Positions 40,477-51,471 of a stretch of DNA of 64,000 nt are shown in pieces (the first letter of the stretch is position 1; each line of letters begins with the position of its first letter). Under the pieces are notes generated by a model that worked only from the letters and a program-made list of their open reading frames with translations, ran no database searches and was not told the origin of the DNA. Both the position numbers and the translations under genes were made by a program. The stretch spans positions 3,162,001 through 3,226,000 of the forward strand of contig JAUFSD010000001.1 in the NCBI GenBank assembly GCA_033030425.1, given 5' to 3'. This DNA is from Verpa conica. Lineage: Eukaryota > Ascomycota > Pezizomycetes > Pezizales > Morchellaceae.

Positions 40477-41889
40477 CGGTACACTGGGCCTAGTTTTCAT
40501 CTGTGGCGCATGCCTCTTTAAACGGTTTAGTTGGTAGTGTAAAATACTCAACCCTACACTGACTGACATGCAAAGACCCCTGGCTTTGGCTGAACTCTTT
40601 CTAGTTATCTACCAGCTGCTCTTAATTAGGTATAGTATGGCAACTCATAGGCTGTCACTCGGCTTTGCTCCCTAGAATCACAGTATCCGTTGAAGTCACA
40701 GTTTATCTACTCATAGAGATATTAGGGGATTACTGTAGTATAGATCATTCACCTTGTACCTTATATAGCGTAAATACCTATAGCCCATAGGCTCTAACGC
40801 TGGCAGGATCCATCTTATATTTTTCAGATTAGAGAAGCTATATACTATGTAGTTTTTTTTGTTTTGTTTTTCCTCATGAATTCCATAAGAGTATACTATA
40901 TAGTTGAAAAACTAGTTTAAACTAAAGGGGAAGTAATTTCTCGACTATAGCCTACTAATTATACATATTTCTATCCCTCACGGATAAGAGAACTTCCACG
41001 CACTCAATACCCAATCGAATATCCATCTAAACTACCCAATAACCGAAAAATACCCCATATTTTTTCTTATAGAAAACTAGTCTAGAGTATATCCAAAAAC
41101 CATTCAGACCAGATAGGCATAACAAAACAATATAAGAATTAAAATCGGAGACCCATGATATACCGTACCTTCTGCATGTAGTCTTGAGTAGAAGGTATAT
41201 CATTTAGGCTATGGAAATACGCTAATAGTACGTGGGATAAAACTTAAAAATCCTGAATTGGAGTACCGTCTCTATTCTCCATTCCCTGAGACTAGATGAT
41301 ATTCTATAAAGTGACCTAGAGCCTCTGGCTTATCTTGGTGTACTAGCTGATATGTGACTAGTTTTCACCCTAATATTTCTAGAGTGATTGCATTAAGATT
41401 AGTCTTATATAAATTGATTCGAGCAGCTACTGGTGGGCCCATCGTCACGGTAGATTATAGATGTTTAAGGAAGAAATGGGGTGGTGATGGAGGCGGAATG
41501 AGGGTCGGAGACTGTGATGGGCTATTATTCCAATGGGCTACGGAATGGAAAATCTCGCTAAATAGGTAAAATGATTAAATCTATTACCATCTTAAATGAG
41601 ACATCAAAACGGTAGCCCGAATAAATATGAGTTCACTATGATACACCGACTACTAGCTACTGATGATATCTCAGTAGCAATATCAATCTAACTACCAATC
41701 ATGTACCAGCACATTGTGGCACACAAGCAATTGTAGAGTATGGAGAGGGGTGAAAGGTACAAGAAAATTTGTTCGAATTTCCCTAGCTAAATTAGGTGGT
41801 AGTGGTAGTACTTATAATTAACTATACGGAGCAATAGAGATAGCAGAGTTGCAGGGTACATAGACTCTGTCTTAAATAGAAACTACATG
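40477..41889. other. AT-rich intergenic DNA, no gene
   Basis: No conserved frame. A 71-residue open frame at 41354-41569 has no recognisable similarity. Confidence 0.4.
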
Positions 41890-41891
41890 TA

Positions 41892-42014
41892 CTTGTCTAC
41901 CGGCATAAGAACCCGGAGATATGGATTACTTTTTTGTATGGTAAATATCAATACACGATGCCACATCATACAAAAACGGCCCCCTGTTTCCGAGTTCTTA
42001 TGCTGGCAGACAAG
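41892..42014. mobile_element. Miniature inverted-repeat element, family 1 copy 2 (123 bp, TA-flanked)
   Basis: Begins CTTGTCTACCGGCATAAGAA and ends with the complement GTTCTTATGCTGGCAGACAAG, bordered by TA at 41890-41891 and 42015-42016. Inside, TTTTGTATGGT and the run GGCCCCCTGTTT match copy 1 at 11464-11588. Length (123 against 125 bp), termini and flanking TA agree between the copies. Confidence 0.8.
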
Positions 42015-42016
42015 TA

Positions 42017-43597
42017 GTGGCAGCAAGTTCTTAGGTGATGTGCATCAAGAGCACCGCTAAGAACTATGAATTTAGGCTAGAAAGATCTTTCCCCATTTGG
42101 TACATGAGGTTTCAGTTATACGTTTGCTTTATTGATTAATTAATTCAGTTATACGTTATGATAGGTAAAGCCGGGTGACAACTTGTGATCGACAATGTAG
42201 AGAGACTGTATTTAATCGGGAAACTGATGTACAGCCAAAATAGTTTAGGGGCTACAAAAGCTGTGCAGAGAGTGTATATGCCCTAAGATTCCTTCTCAGC
42301 ACCCGGCAGGCTTGCGAAGAAATATTCTATGCCTATTAATTTATTATGGGAACGCATTAGAAGCATACCACTACAGACCCTTGGGAGTGGGAACGAGGGT
42401 GAGGTAGGACAGCTGATTAGCTACCATAGTTAGAAAGAACTTGGAACTAAATGAATTCACTGGTGGTATCGCTTTCTGCATGTCCCATCTACTTACCAGG
42501 TAGTTGGATTGAAATTAAATAAACTATACCACTTCTAACATCGCAAGACTAGACTATAGTATAAGGTCATGACTGGTAAGCAACAAAACCCCGTGTGGAG
42601 TTGTGGCTACACACTAGTAAGAGGTATCCTGTGGTAGAGCCTCTCTATAATTTAATATCATTTTGTGATGAACGTTTTTTTCTTATTAGGGAACTGTTTG
42701 TATGTAAATGCACATATAAGGGAAAGACGTACCCCCGGCCCCTTTCATGGGTTTTCCTTCAATAGAAATTACCTGATCTAGAACGAGCCTCTCTATCGGC
42801 CTCATCTCTCTAGTAAACTCGAGTAGTAGGCTGGTATAATAGAGGGTGTGTTCATATCAATTTCCTTGTGAATCGACCGGAAGAGTAGGATATTTCGTTA
42901 TTGTATTAACTACTCTAGAATAATAGCTTTGTTATTGTGTGTCAAAGACAGTATGTATGGAGAGAATATAGCTACAATGACAAGGTAGGATCTAATTGAC
43001 CGTAAACTCTGATCATAAGATGAGGTTCCTGATCATCATCCTCCCAATATCATTTTTGCATAGCTATGTCAGCTCCTACAGCTGGCTGCACCCCCCCCCC
43101 CCCGGAAATTTACAGCACTCTGATATAGCTCTATATTTAATTTCTTTTTTTCTATATTTCTCTCGGTTACGTAGGCTGGTTAATGGTTTTTGAATAGAAT
43201 AATATTAGCAACTAGAATCGGACTAATTTTGAAAACGACCTTTTCATAGATACGTGTACACCACGTAGTGCATGTGTTACTTATCTAGGTGCATCTAAGG
43301 CTATATCACTACTAAACATCCAAGCTATGGCTAAGATTAGAATTTAGTCTGTAGACAAAATGTCACGCTCTTTATTCCTATATAGTAGAATAATTATGGT
43401 AGTTAAACCTCGGCAGAGTTTTGGGTTATAAGTATCAATCTATACGCTCTCTTTTGAAGATTTTTATTTTACTTAGCTTAATACATTATCCTTCCTACCG
43501 GTTCCCGATAAAATCTTATTAGGCCATGTCTTTTTACCCAAGGCTTCTTTCCCTTACGGACAAAGTGTGTAAGTAGAGTATGTAAGGGGGAACAAGC
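42017..43597. other. AT-rich intergenic DNA, no gene
   Basis: Stop-rich sequence without a conserved frame. A run of 13 C lies at 43091-43103. Confidence 0.4.
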
Positions 43598-43684
43598 CGG
43601 CGTATCTGGTTAGCTAAGATATGCTGATTAAGAATAACCTCTAAATACTTAGCTGCTTCGATTATTCCTAGGCGCTTGGCGTGG
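43598..43684 (-). pseudogene. Possible trace of a non-LTR retrotransposon reverse transcriptase
   Basis: On the minus strand a short frame reads HAKRLGIIEAAKYLEVILNQ followed by HILANQIR. The pattern K-Y-L-x-V-x-L-(D/N) with a following His/Ile is the end of the palm region in LINE-type reverse transcriptases (usually YLGVxLD). The frame is not extended to either side by recognisable sequence, so this is at best an eroded fragment in an AT-rich, mutation-degraded region. Confidence 0.3.
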
Positions 43685-44309
43685 AATATTATTCCAATTT
43701 CAGCGTGGGGAGTGTTCTTTCCCTATGGTACTGTGGCTCAGGGTGTCTAGACTCATTGCAAGCCTGGACACTTGCGTCAGGATGGGGGTGTGGAGATGGG
43801 ATAGTGGGCTTATCCAGATAATGTGAGACCTGCACGTAGAGGACCATTTTCATACCCTACCCCTAGTAGTAGAGATACTTCGACCGATCCGCGGACTGTT
43901 GGGGAGTGCACGAACCGAATAGCAGGATTTGTTTTTCTTCTTGCGTCAATATGATCCAAAGCTATCCAGTTGAAGCGAAGAGAGCAATAAGCAGGGATAT
44001 CACCCACACCTCTGGGAGACAGCTGTGGAGTCTGAACGCTGCGGCGATCGCCACCCGGAGCGCGAGATCTTTCCTCCCAAGTCGCGTGCCTACGAGAACT
44101 TCCGGCTTCTAATCGATACGCACAGGCACACGCATAGATTGTTGGGGAGAGTGCACAGGGAGATGATACCGACTTAGCGATACTACAAATGGGCCCATTG
44201 CCCCCCCCCTCCTCACTTATAAGCCCATTCACACCGCCTAGCTTTATCCGCACCGTTAAAACTCTACTCTATCACGAAAAAGAAGAGATGCCTACTCGCA
44301 TATTTATGT
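43685..44309. other. Intergenic, no gene
   Basis: A GC-richer patch at 43850-44250 gives a 147-residue minus-strand frame and a plus-strand frame, neither with conserved features. Confidence 0.35.
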
Positions 44310-44540
44310 TTGTCCCCTCAATCTCTTACTGGCAATTGGGTAGCCATTAAGCTAATTTGGCAGCACAGCACGAAGAGTACTCTTGCCACAGTAGTTACTC
44401 TTACGGGCCTCGGTGTCGTGGCACTGAACGTGAACGCCAAATCAGAGGCCGCAAAGAAAGCTCAGGCAGCCGTTGGCGCTGGCCAAAGCTTCGCCTTAGG
44501 AGGCTGTGAACGCTCTGGTGATTCTCTCCTTCATTTCTAG
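44310..44540 (+). CDS. Doubtful small single-pass membrane protein
   Basis: A frame of 76 codons includes a hydrophobic stretch STLATVVTLTGLGVVALNV followed by a basic/alanine-rich NAKSEAAKKAQAAVGAGQSF. Codon use and GC are higher than in the flanks, which argues for coding. There is no ATG at the start of the frame; an ATG at 44288 lies in another frame and would need an unresolved intron. A donor at about 44520 and an acceptor at about 44587 would give a short C-terminus. The family is not recognised; the size fits a small mitochondrial inner-membrane subunit, but that is a guess. Confidence 0.3.
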   Translation: MSPQSLTGNWVAIKLIWQHSTKSTLATVVTLTGLGVVALNVNAKSEAAKKAQAAVGAGQSFALGGCERSGDSLLHF

Positions 44541-46593
44541 CCCTAATCCTCTGGAATATTTGTCACTAATTTCTCTTTGTGATACAGGCGGCGGAGTCTA
44601 GTTGGCTCAGTTAATAAAAAAATCCGTCGAGTTAACGAGGGTCACATTTATTTTTCTTCTAAACGCTTTTTCGCGGGCCGCGTGCATATCTAGGTCTAGT
44701 TACGATCTACCCACACACCTATTGTCTGTAGATAGCATTAAAGTGGAAATGATAACAATGGCTGAGAAGGAAAGCATATGAAAAGGAAATGGTGTCTCGG
44801 AGTTATGTTTTTGAACTTTTTTATATTGTAAAGATTATAACTGTTAAAGAAAATTGGACTCATGCAATAAGTATCGCCACACTTGACTGCTACTGGGAAA
44901 AGCCAAAGCTAGCCGGAAGTAGGGGAGGGAATGTAATCCTACTATATGCATTCTTGCATGCCTGGACTCTTCTATTTCTATGAAGAAGCTATAGTTAGAA
45001 AAGAAGGTAGCTTGGATTTGTTAACTATGCACGAGCACATCCTCCTACCACCAGCTCCTAAGTTGCCAGGGTAGCTTGGTTTAATCATCAGGACTAATGT
45101 ACACTCTCTACCTATGATTCCTACTTTCAAAGGCTCCCGGTAGCTGTAGCTTCACCAACCGAAGCCAATTTTTTAGGCTAGATTTTTATAGATTTATTGC
45201 AAGTAGGATTTGCTTCTTAAGCTCCTCAAGTCCCGAGAATGTGAACCTATTCAACATATGCGCGGTTTGCGTAATTCTTTCTGTTGTGAACCTTCATAGA
45301 GCTATATAGTACTATCACTGCTACGCGTAGTATAATATCTGCTCATTTTAGAAGAGATAGCTGAAAGTTGCTTCTATAAAACTTCAAGCCATACTTTAGG
45401 CTGAGGTAAGGCATATTTTCTTTGGTAATTTAGATAAAAACCAGTTTTCTATGTTGTATATCTACATGTAGTTGCTTAGGTTCTACTATGAACGAGCTGC
45501 TACCCTCTTGAGCGACTCTAAATTAACAGAGTAGGTACTTATCTCTTGTGGTAGGGTACTGGCCATGTACTTCTGTCTAGGGGGGGCGAGTGGTTTCTGG
45601 TAGTCATTGAATAAATATTGGCAAATTTATAACTACTCATTCCTAGCTAGCTATAGCTATTGGGGAACATCAATCTCGCACTAGTGTATCCTACACTGAT
45701 CTAAATGATTCATAAATTATCACTACCTCTGAAATCTTGTGTCTCCACCGTATTAGCCAAAGCATATTTATCGCTCGGTCTATCTAGCTAGCGATAAGAA
45801 TTTTGTGAATCTTGCTCATCTCATAGTAATACAAAGATCTTTGAGATTAGGTAGAGGAGGTAATATGCTGGATAAGGAGGCATTTATTTGGCATTCCGAA
45901 CTTATAAGACCTTTATCCAGAGATTCTATTTGGATAGGTGAGCACTGTACTTACACCACCATCTCAATGGTGGTTTCTGTTGTCTGTATATCTCAATAAT
46001 ATATATCAGAAAGTCCAATTGGATGTTTAAAAATTATCCAACTATACCCTCATATGTCTATTAACCGATTAAGGAACGAAATAGTCTGGTCTATCATTAT
46101 GGGAGTAATATGAAGGAAATTTCTTGGTCAAATGTATGGGAGACTGTTTTAGGAACTTGCCCTGTCTTGGTGACTAAACTGGGCAAGGTGATTTCTTACA
46201 AAGTTGCCTCGTAGCAAATGATCATCACCACACCTCAGATTTTTAGAACTGACTAAGTAAAAACTCCCAAATATTTGTACCTTGTGGGTGCTTTCATAAG
46301 TAAGATGAAAGGCTCAGCTGAGCACGGTAGACACAAAGGATGAAAATAACGAAAAGGGAATTTTATAGTATGTATAGTCTCCCTAGTAGTCTGGTGCTAG
46401 TATATCTCAATAATTCGAAGTTACGGTCTTCTGGATCTTTATGTATTAAAGTATTGGGCCGGGTAACATCAGATTGCTCTCTACAACCCCGCAAATATGT
46501 TTCAACACACTATGCGAGTGCCAAGACGTAAGCTCTGGGCCCGAGCCGCAACACCACGAAGCTCCGTTCACGTCACGGTAAACATCCTCTCAA
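44541..46593. other. AT-rich intergenic DNA, no gene
   Basis: About 2 kb of AT-rich sequence with a TACATGTA palindrome at 45463. The last 200 bp upstream of 46594 probably hold the ARC21 promoter. Frames at 45805 and 46340 have no recognisable similarity. Confidence 0.4.
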
Positions 46594-47494
46594 TTGCCCT
46601 CCACAATGCCAGTGAGCTCCCACTATCCACCCTTTACGATCAAGTCAAGGCGATCTTCTCAAAGGGAAATATATTCAGCTAATAGATCGACCATTAGGCC
46701 TACCATTCTGCATTCCTCCAAGACACTGACGTCCGCGTCATCGGTAACTGAATACCCCCCAGTATTTATTCTGTAGTTTTATCAATGCTAAAAAGCGTTT
46801 ATATAAGGAAACTTTGCCCTTCTTCCTCTTCGTACTCGTACCCGAGGGCCCGCATACACACTGCCCCCGCTTCCGCCAAACACAAGCGACCTTGATGTTG
46901 ACCCAGATACAGAGCACTACGATGTCCTAGATGAAACAATCACTCTATTCCGTGCGAATACCTTTTTTCGAAACTTTGAGATCAAGGGACCTGCCGACAG
47001 GACGTTGATTTATGGGATTCTTTGGATTTCCGATTGCTTGGGGAAGATTAAGCCGAATATGAGCCTAAGAGATTCCGAGAAGGTACCTTATCCGTCTTGT
47101 TACTCTTACTACGTGGAGATTTGTAGAATATATATTTATAATATCTATTGATTTTTCTGACTATAATACCCCGCACAGGCTCTCCAAACTTCTGCACTTG
47201 ACCATTTCGCTCTTCCTGGCGACCCTTCGTTCCCTTTGAATGCTCTCTACCAGCCCCCAAAGGACAGATCGGAAGCCGAGACTCTAAGAGGCTATATTAG
47301 TCAGATGAGGCAAGAGTTAGTTGCTAGGCTACTCAATAGGATTTATGCGGACGGCACCGGTAAGCCGAGTAAGGTATACATGTTTCTATCTTCCAATCCC
47401 TTTCTCTCTTTTTTTTCCGGGCTAATTTTTATATCGCAATTCATAGTGGTGGTTGAGTTTTACAAAGAGAAGGTTCATGGGTAAGAACTTGTGA
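46594..47494 (+). CDS. ARC18: Arp2/3 complex subunit 3 (p21-Arc)
   Basis: Subunit of the seven-protein Arp2/3 complex that nucleates branched actin filaments at endocytic patches (ARPC3; yeast Arc18). Five exons (46594-46599, 46698-46743, 46808-47082, 47179-47373, 47447-47494) give 189 residues. The first coding exon is just ATG CCA: joined across the intron it yields MPAYHSAFLQDTDVRVIGN, the canonical ARPC3 start. Further blocks: ALLPLRTRTRGPA, DVLDETITLFRANTFFRNFE, ADRTLIYGILWISDCL, DPSFPLNALYQPP, LRGYISQMRQELVARL, and the C-terminal SKWWLSFTKRRFMGKNL. The next gene, AFG2, is on the same strand 470 bp on. Confidence 0.95.
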
Positions 47495-47964
47495 ATAAGC
47501 AGTGTAGTGCTATAGATCGTTAAGAGACTCGACTGTTGAGCGTTTGGTAATACAATAAATCAAACGTTCTTCTAAATAGATCTTTTTAAAATGCGCCTTT
47601 ACATATTAAATTTATGATTTTATTTGCTACGGAGCCTTTGTAGCATTGGGGTGTAGTAATAAATACGCCCTTTTGTGTTCACTACCTAATCAAGTCTTGC
47701 TACCGAGTGATAGTCAATGGTGTACCAAGATAAAGGTATGCTGCCGGGTAAATAAAATATACTTAGTTACCCGGTGATTGATGTCCCTTGCCCCACCAAA
47801 AAATGTTTCCTTAAGCAGTACGCCCACTAGCATCCTGACTATAGAGATAAAGAAATGCCACCTAAGACAGTAAATCTAGCCCGCCATTCAAAAGGTGATA
47901 TCAGTTCGCAGATATTTACTGTGTAAATCCCCCCTCATCTATCATTGTTGCATAACAAAAGCTA
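47495..47964. other. Intergenic: ARC18 3' flank and AFG2 promoter
   Basis: AT-rich spacer of 470 bp; a GGGTAA...TTACCC hairpin at about 47745-47773 could be a 3'-end structure. No gene. Confidence 0.4.
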
Positions 47965-50640
47965 ATGTCCAATATGAGTTTAAGCCGACCATTCCCAACA
48001 CCAGTCTCACACAAAACATTTCTCCGTATCAACATAAACAGAGGTGCCCTCAATACTCTTGACATCAGGTCTGGAGACCTATGTTACATTTCTGCCGCAT
48101 CTACACTTGATTCTAGCGAGTCAATTGGTGATGGTGGGATCAAGGCGAAATTATTCCCGGCCATTGCATGGCTAGCAGCAGATGCGCACCTACAGAAACA
48201 TGTTGCATTGATATCGGATAATATTAGGTCTACCCTCGGCGTTGGTTTCGAAGATAAAGTTGTAGTAGAAAAGTACACAGAGGGTGTTGAAGAAGCAGTG
48301 ATTGTAGTTGTTAAAGAGGTTGAACTCGAGGAAGTTACACAATCTTCTGCTAGGAATGGAATTGTGGTTACTAGTAAGAAACAACAAAAAAGTATGGGAA
48401 TTCAGAAAGGACAGGCGGAAGGCTGGAAATGGTTCTTAGAACATATCTTTGGTACGTGGGAAGAGCCAATAAAGATGCAACTATATTGTGTATACTCGTT
48501 GGCTGAAGAAAGTCTTGTACTGAGAATTTTGGTTGTGTATATAGTGGAAACAAAGTACATATCAGAAGGGTTGATATTCAATTCAATCGAATATAAAGGT
48601 CGAAAACGAGCCTTCAGGGTTGAGAATATCGTTTCAAGGGGTGAGCCTGGAGAAACCGGTAATAGGGACAGATTATCAGTGCCAGCGTATAAAATGACTG
48701 AAAATACAGTTGTTGAGCTCATCGTAGACGAGCCTGTATCTAATATCCAACTAGAGCCAAAATCTCCCATGGCGAAAAGAGCGTCCTATCCCTCAGAAGA
48801 GAACTCAGTAAACCTTGCTACACCTTCTAGAATCACATTTGCATCCATAGGCGGTCTATCCAACCAGATAACCACCCTCAAAACCCTCCTCCTCTCAACC
48901 CTTCACCAGTCACACCACTTTATTCGCTTCAACCTCACGCCTCCCCGAGGAATACTCCTCTATGGCCCTCCAGGGACAGGCAAAACGCTCCTCCTCAAAG
49001 CCATCGCCTCAGAGATCGATGCGAAATGTTTCGTTCTTAATGGTAGTGTAGTGGGTAAGTATATGGGGGAGTCTGAAGCTGCTGTCAGAAAGGTCTTTGC
49101 CGAAGCACGCAAAAACCAGCCCTCGATTGTATTTGTAGATGAGGTGGATAGTCTTGCACCTAAGCGTGGAGCAGGAGATGGGAGTGAAGGACGAGTTGTT
49201 GCGACACTATTGACAGAGATGGATGGAATGGATTATATTTCTGAGGATGGGAGCCATATGAAGGTTGTTGTAGTAGCAGCGACGAACAGGCCAAACTCTA
49301 TTGATGAAGCTCTGAGAAGGCCTGGGAGATTTGATAGGGAGATTGAAATTGGGATTCCAGATGTGAATTCGAGAAGAGAGATATTGGGACTTCTGATGCG
49401 TGGGCTGCCGTTTGAAGGTGTGAAAGGGAGAGGGAAGGATGAGTTTGTAAAGACTCTTGCTGGTAGGACACATGGATTTGTGGGTGCAGATTTAGAGGCT
49501 TTGATCAGAACTGGTTTTACGGTTGGCTTGAAGAGACTAGGCATGGTAAATTCGCAGAAGAAAGGAGAGGGAGAGGGAGGTGAAGGTGAAGAGGCAGACG
49601 GAGAGGAAGACGTGGTAATACGAGAAGATGATATAGAGGTTGCACTGAAGGATGTACGACCTACGGCTATGAGAGAAATATTTTTGGAGCCTTCGAAAGT
49701 ACGATGGTCTGATATTGGAGGTCAAGAAGAAGTTAAACAACGCCTAAGAGAAGCTGTCGAGTGGCCACTGACTGTAAGCACCTCCTAGCCCTGTCTTAAT
49801 TAAATATATTAATACTAATGGAATATTTTTATAGCATCCTGAAGTATTTGCTCGTCTTGGTGGTACTCCCAGAAAAGGCCTCCTTCTGTATGGCCCTCCC
49901 GGCTGTTCTAAAACACTTACAGCAAAAGCACTTGCTACAGAAGCTGGTCTTAATTTTATGGCTATTAAGGGGCCCGAACTTTTCAGTATGTATGTTGGTG
50001 AGTCTGAACGCGCAGTTAGGGAGGTCTTCCGAAAGGCTAGGGCTGCAAGCCCAAGTATTATATTTTTCGATGAAATCGATGCACTTAGTGCATCAAGGGA
50101 AGGCGGGAAGGGGGGAGGGGGTGTGGGTGCCAGCGTGTTAACGGCGTTGTTAAACGAGATGGATGGTATCGAGAGTTTGAAGAATGTTACTATTCTTGCG
50201 GCGACCAATCGGCCTGAGATTATTGTATGCTCCCATTAGTTTCTAACTTCCCTCCCCCTAAACGATATAAAATGCTGACAAAATTGGTCTCCCAGGATCC
50301 TGCACTTTTGCGGCCAGGAAGACTCGATACTATTCTCTACGTTGGCCCTCCAGATCTTGATGCGCGAAAAAAGATACTAGAGATCAAGACAAAGAAAATG
50401 ACAATTTCCCCTGACGTCAATCTAAACGAGCTGGCACACAAGACAGATGGATATTCTGGGGCTGAAATTGTCAACATCTGTGACGAAGCTATCCATTACG
50501 CAATGCGCGAGTCGTTTGATATTGATGCTGTCGCGAAGGCCCACTTTGATCAAGCGATGGAGAAATCAGTGCCACAGATAACGAGTGACATGAGGGAGCA
50601 TTATGAGAGATGGTCTGTTGGTGGTGTAAAGAAGATATAG
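47965..50640 (+). CDS. AFG2: AAA ATPase Afg2/Drg1 (SPATA5 family)
   Basis: Hexameric type II AAA ATPase. The yeast orthologue strips Rlp24 from pre-60S particles in the cytoplasm, starting late 60S maturation. Three exons (47965-49773, 49835-50224, 50296-50640) encode 847 residues. The N-domain covers about 1-280, followed by D1: [10 protein letters not shown], Walker [18 protein letters not shown], Walker [16 protein letters not shown] and [20 protein letters not shown]. An acidic linker rich in Gly/Glu (around residue 535) leads to D2: [20 protein letters not shown], Walker [16 protein letters not shown] and Walker [14 protein letters not shown]. The Cys-Ser in the second Walker A (GCSKT) is the mark of the Afg2/SPATA5 branch as opposed to Cdc48. 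C-terminal [19 protein letters not shown] is intact. Both ATPase sites look functional. Confidence 0.94.
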
Positions 50641-51471
50641 TCACTACGTTCCGCACTTAAGATTGATCATCGCGAGTAATAAACTGCTTTTGTTAGAGCT
50701 ACTCACTTATATAGATTACCAAAACCAACGACTTTATAACTATTTTATTATCAATAAAATAAGAATAGACGGTAAAGGTGAGTCCGCAGGGTTATGAGTG
50801 GGGTAAACTATAATAATCATGGTGACCGTATATATCTAGTAAGGGAACATATATAAACCTCAGCAGCGATATATTAAAACTCTAGGAGATATTTAGTGTT
50901 TATAATATATTACACTCTCCCTATAAGAATAATGTCTGTAGGAATAATCACTCTATAAGAATACGCATTCTCGGTTCCAACTAGAACTAGATTAGCAAGG
51001 TTAGATTTCCTCCATTTATAAGAATATTCATCTTATAAGGGTAAGGGTGCTGAGGTTCGGTCCCAAGCGTATTCTGATATGGAGAATCTACTGTATGCCT
51101 TATTTTATAGTATTCAATCAAAGCCATATGACACCATAAGAAGTCACTCACACAGCAAGAAATTCTTCATTCGGGTATAAGATATCGAATATATGTATAT
51201 AGGTATAGTGCGGATACAAGTAGGCTGTTGAGCTATAATGTAGGAGATTTACATCCTAGGAGTATATATATAGAATTAAGAGTAGTACTTGGTAAATAGG
51301 TCTTTTTAAATAATGGGTCTAGTCTGTTTTTACACTCTTAGGCAAACCTTATTTCTGTTTTAGGATATTTTTTAGAAACTGGTAATATAGGCTATAAATA
51401 TTAGACCTATAACATACCCAAATTAACCTTTGTGGAGATTAAGAGGCCATTGAGAAAGAAACCTAATATAA
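50641..51471. other. Convergent AT-rich spacer with a dispersed repeat
   Basis: Between the ends of AFG2 (plus) and the TFIIIC gene (minus). Contains repeat family 2 copy 2 and several degenerate CTCTATAAGAATA-type short repeats at 50930-51060. No gene. Confidence 0.45.
51201..51275 (+). repeat. Dispersed repeat, family 2 copy 2
   Basis: Matches 18931-19010 (AGGTATAGTGCGGATACAAG, AGCTATAATGTAGGAGA, TATATATAGA) in the same orientation 32 kb away. See copy 1 for discussion. Confidence 0.6.

Noticed and set aside
43091..43103. Run of 13 C as a functional element
   Set aside because: A simple homopolymer in noncoding DNA; likely slippage product and prone to sequencing error.
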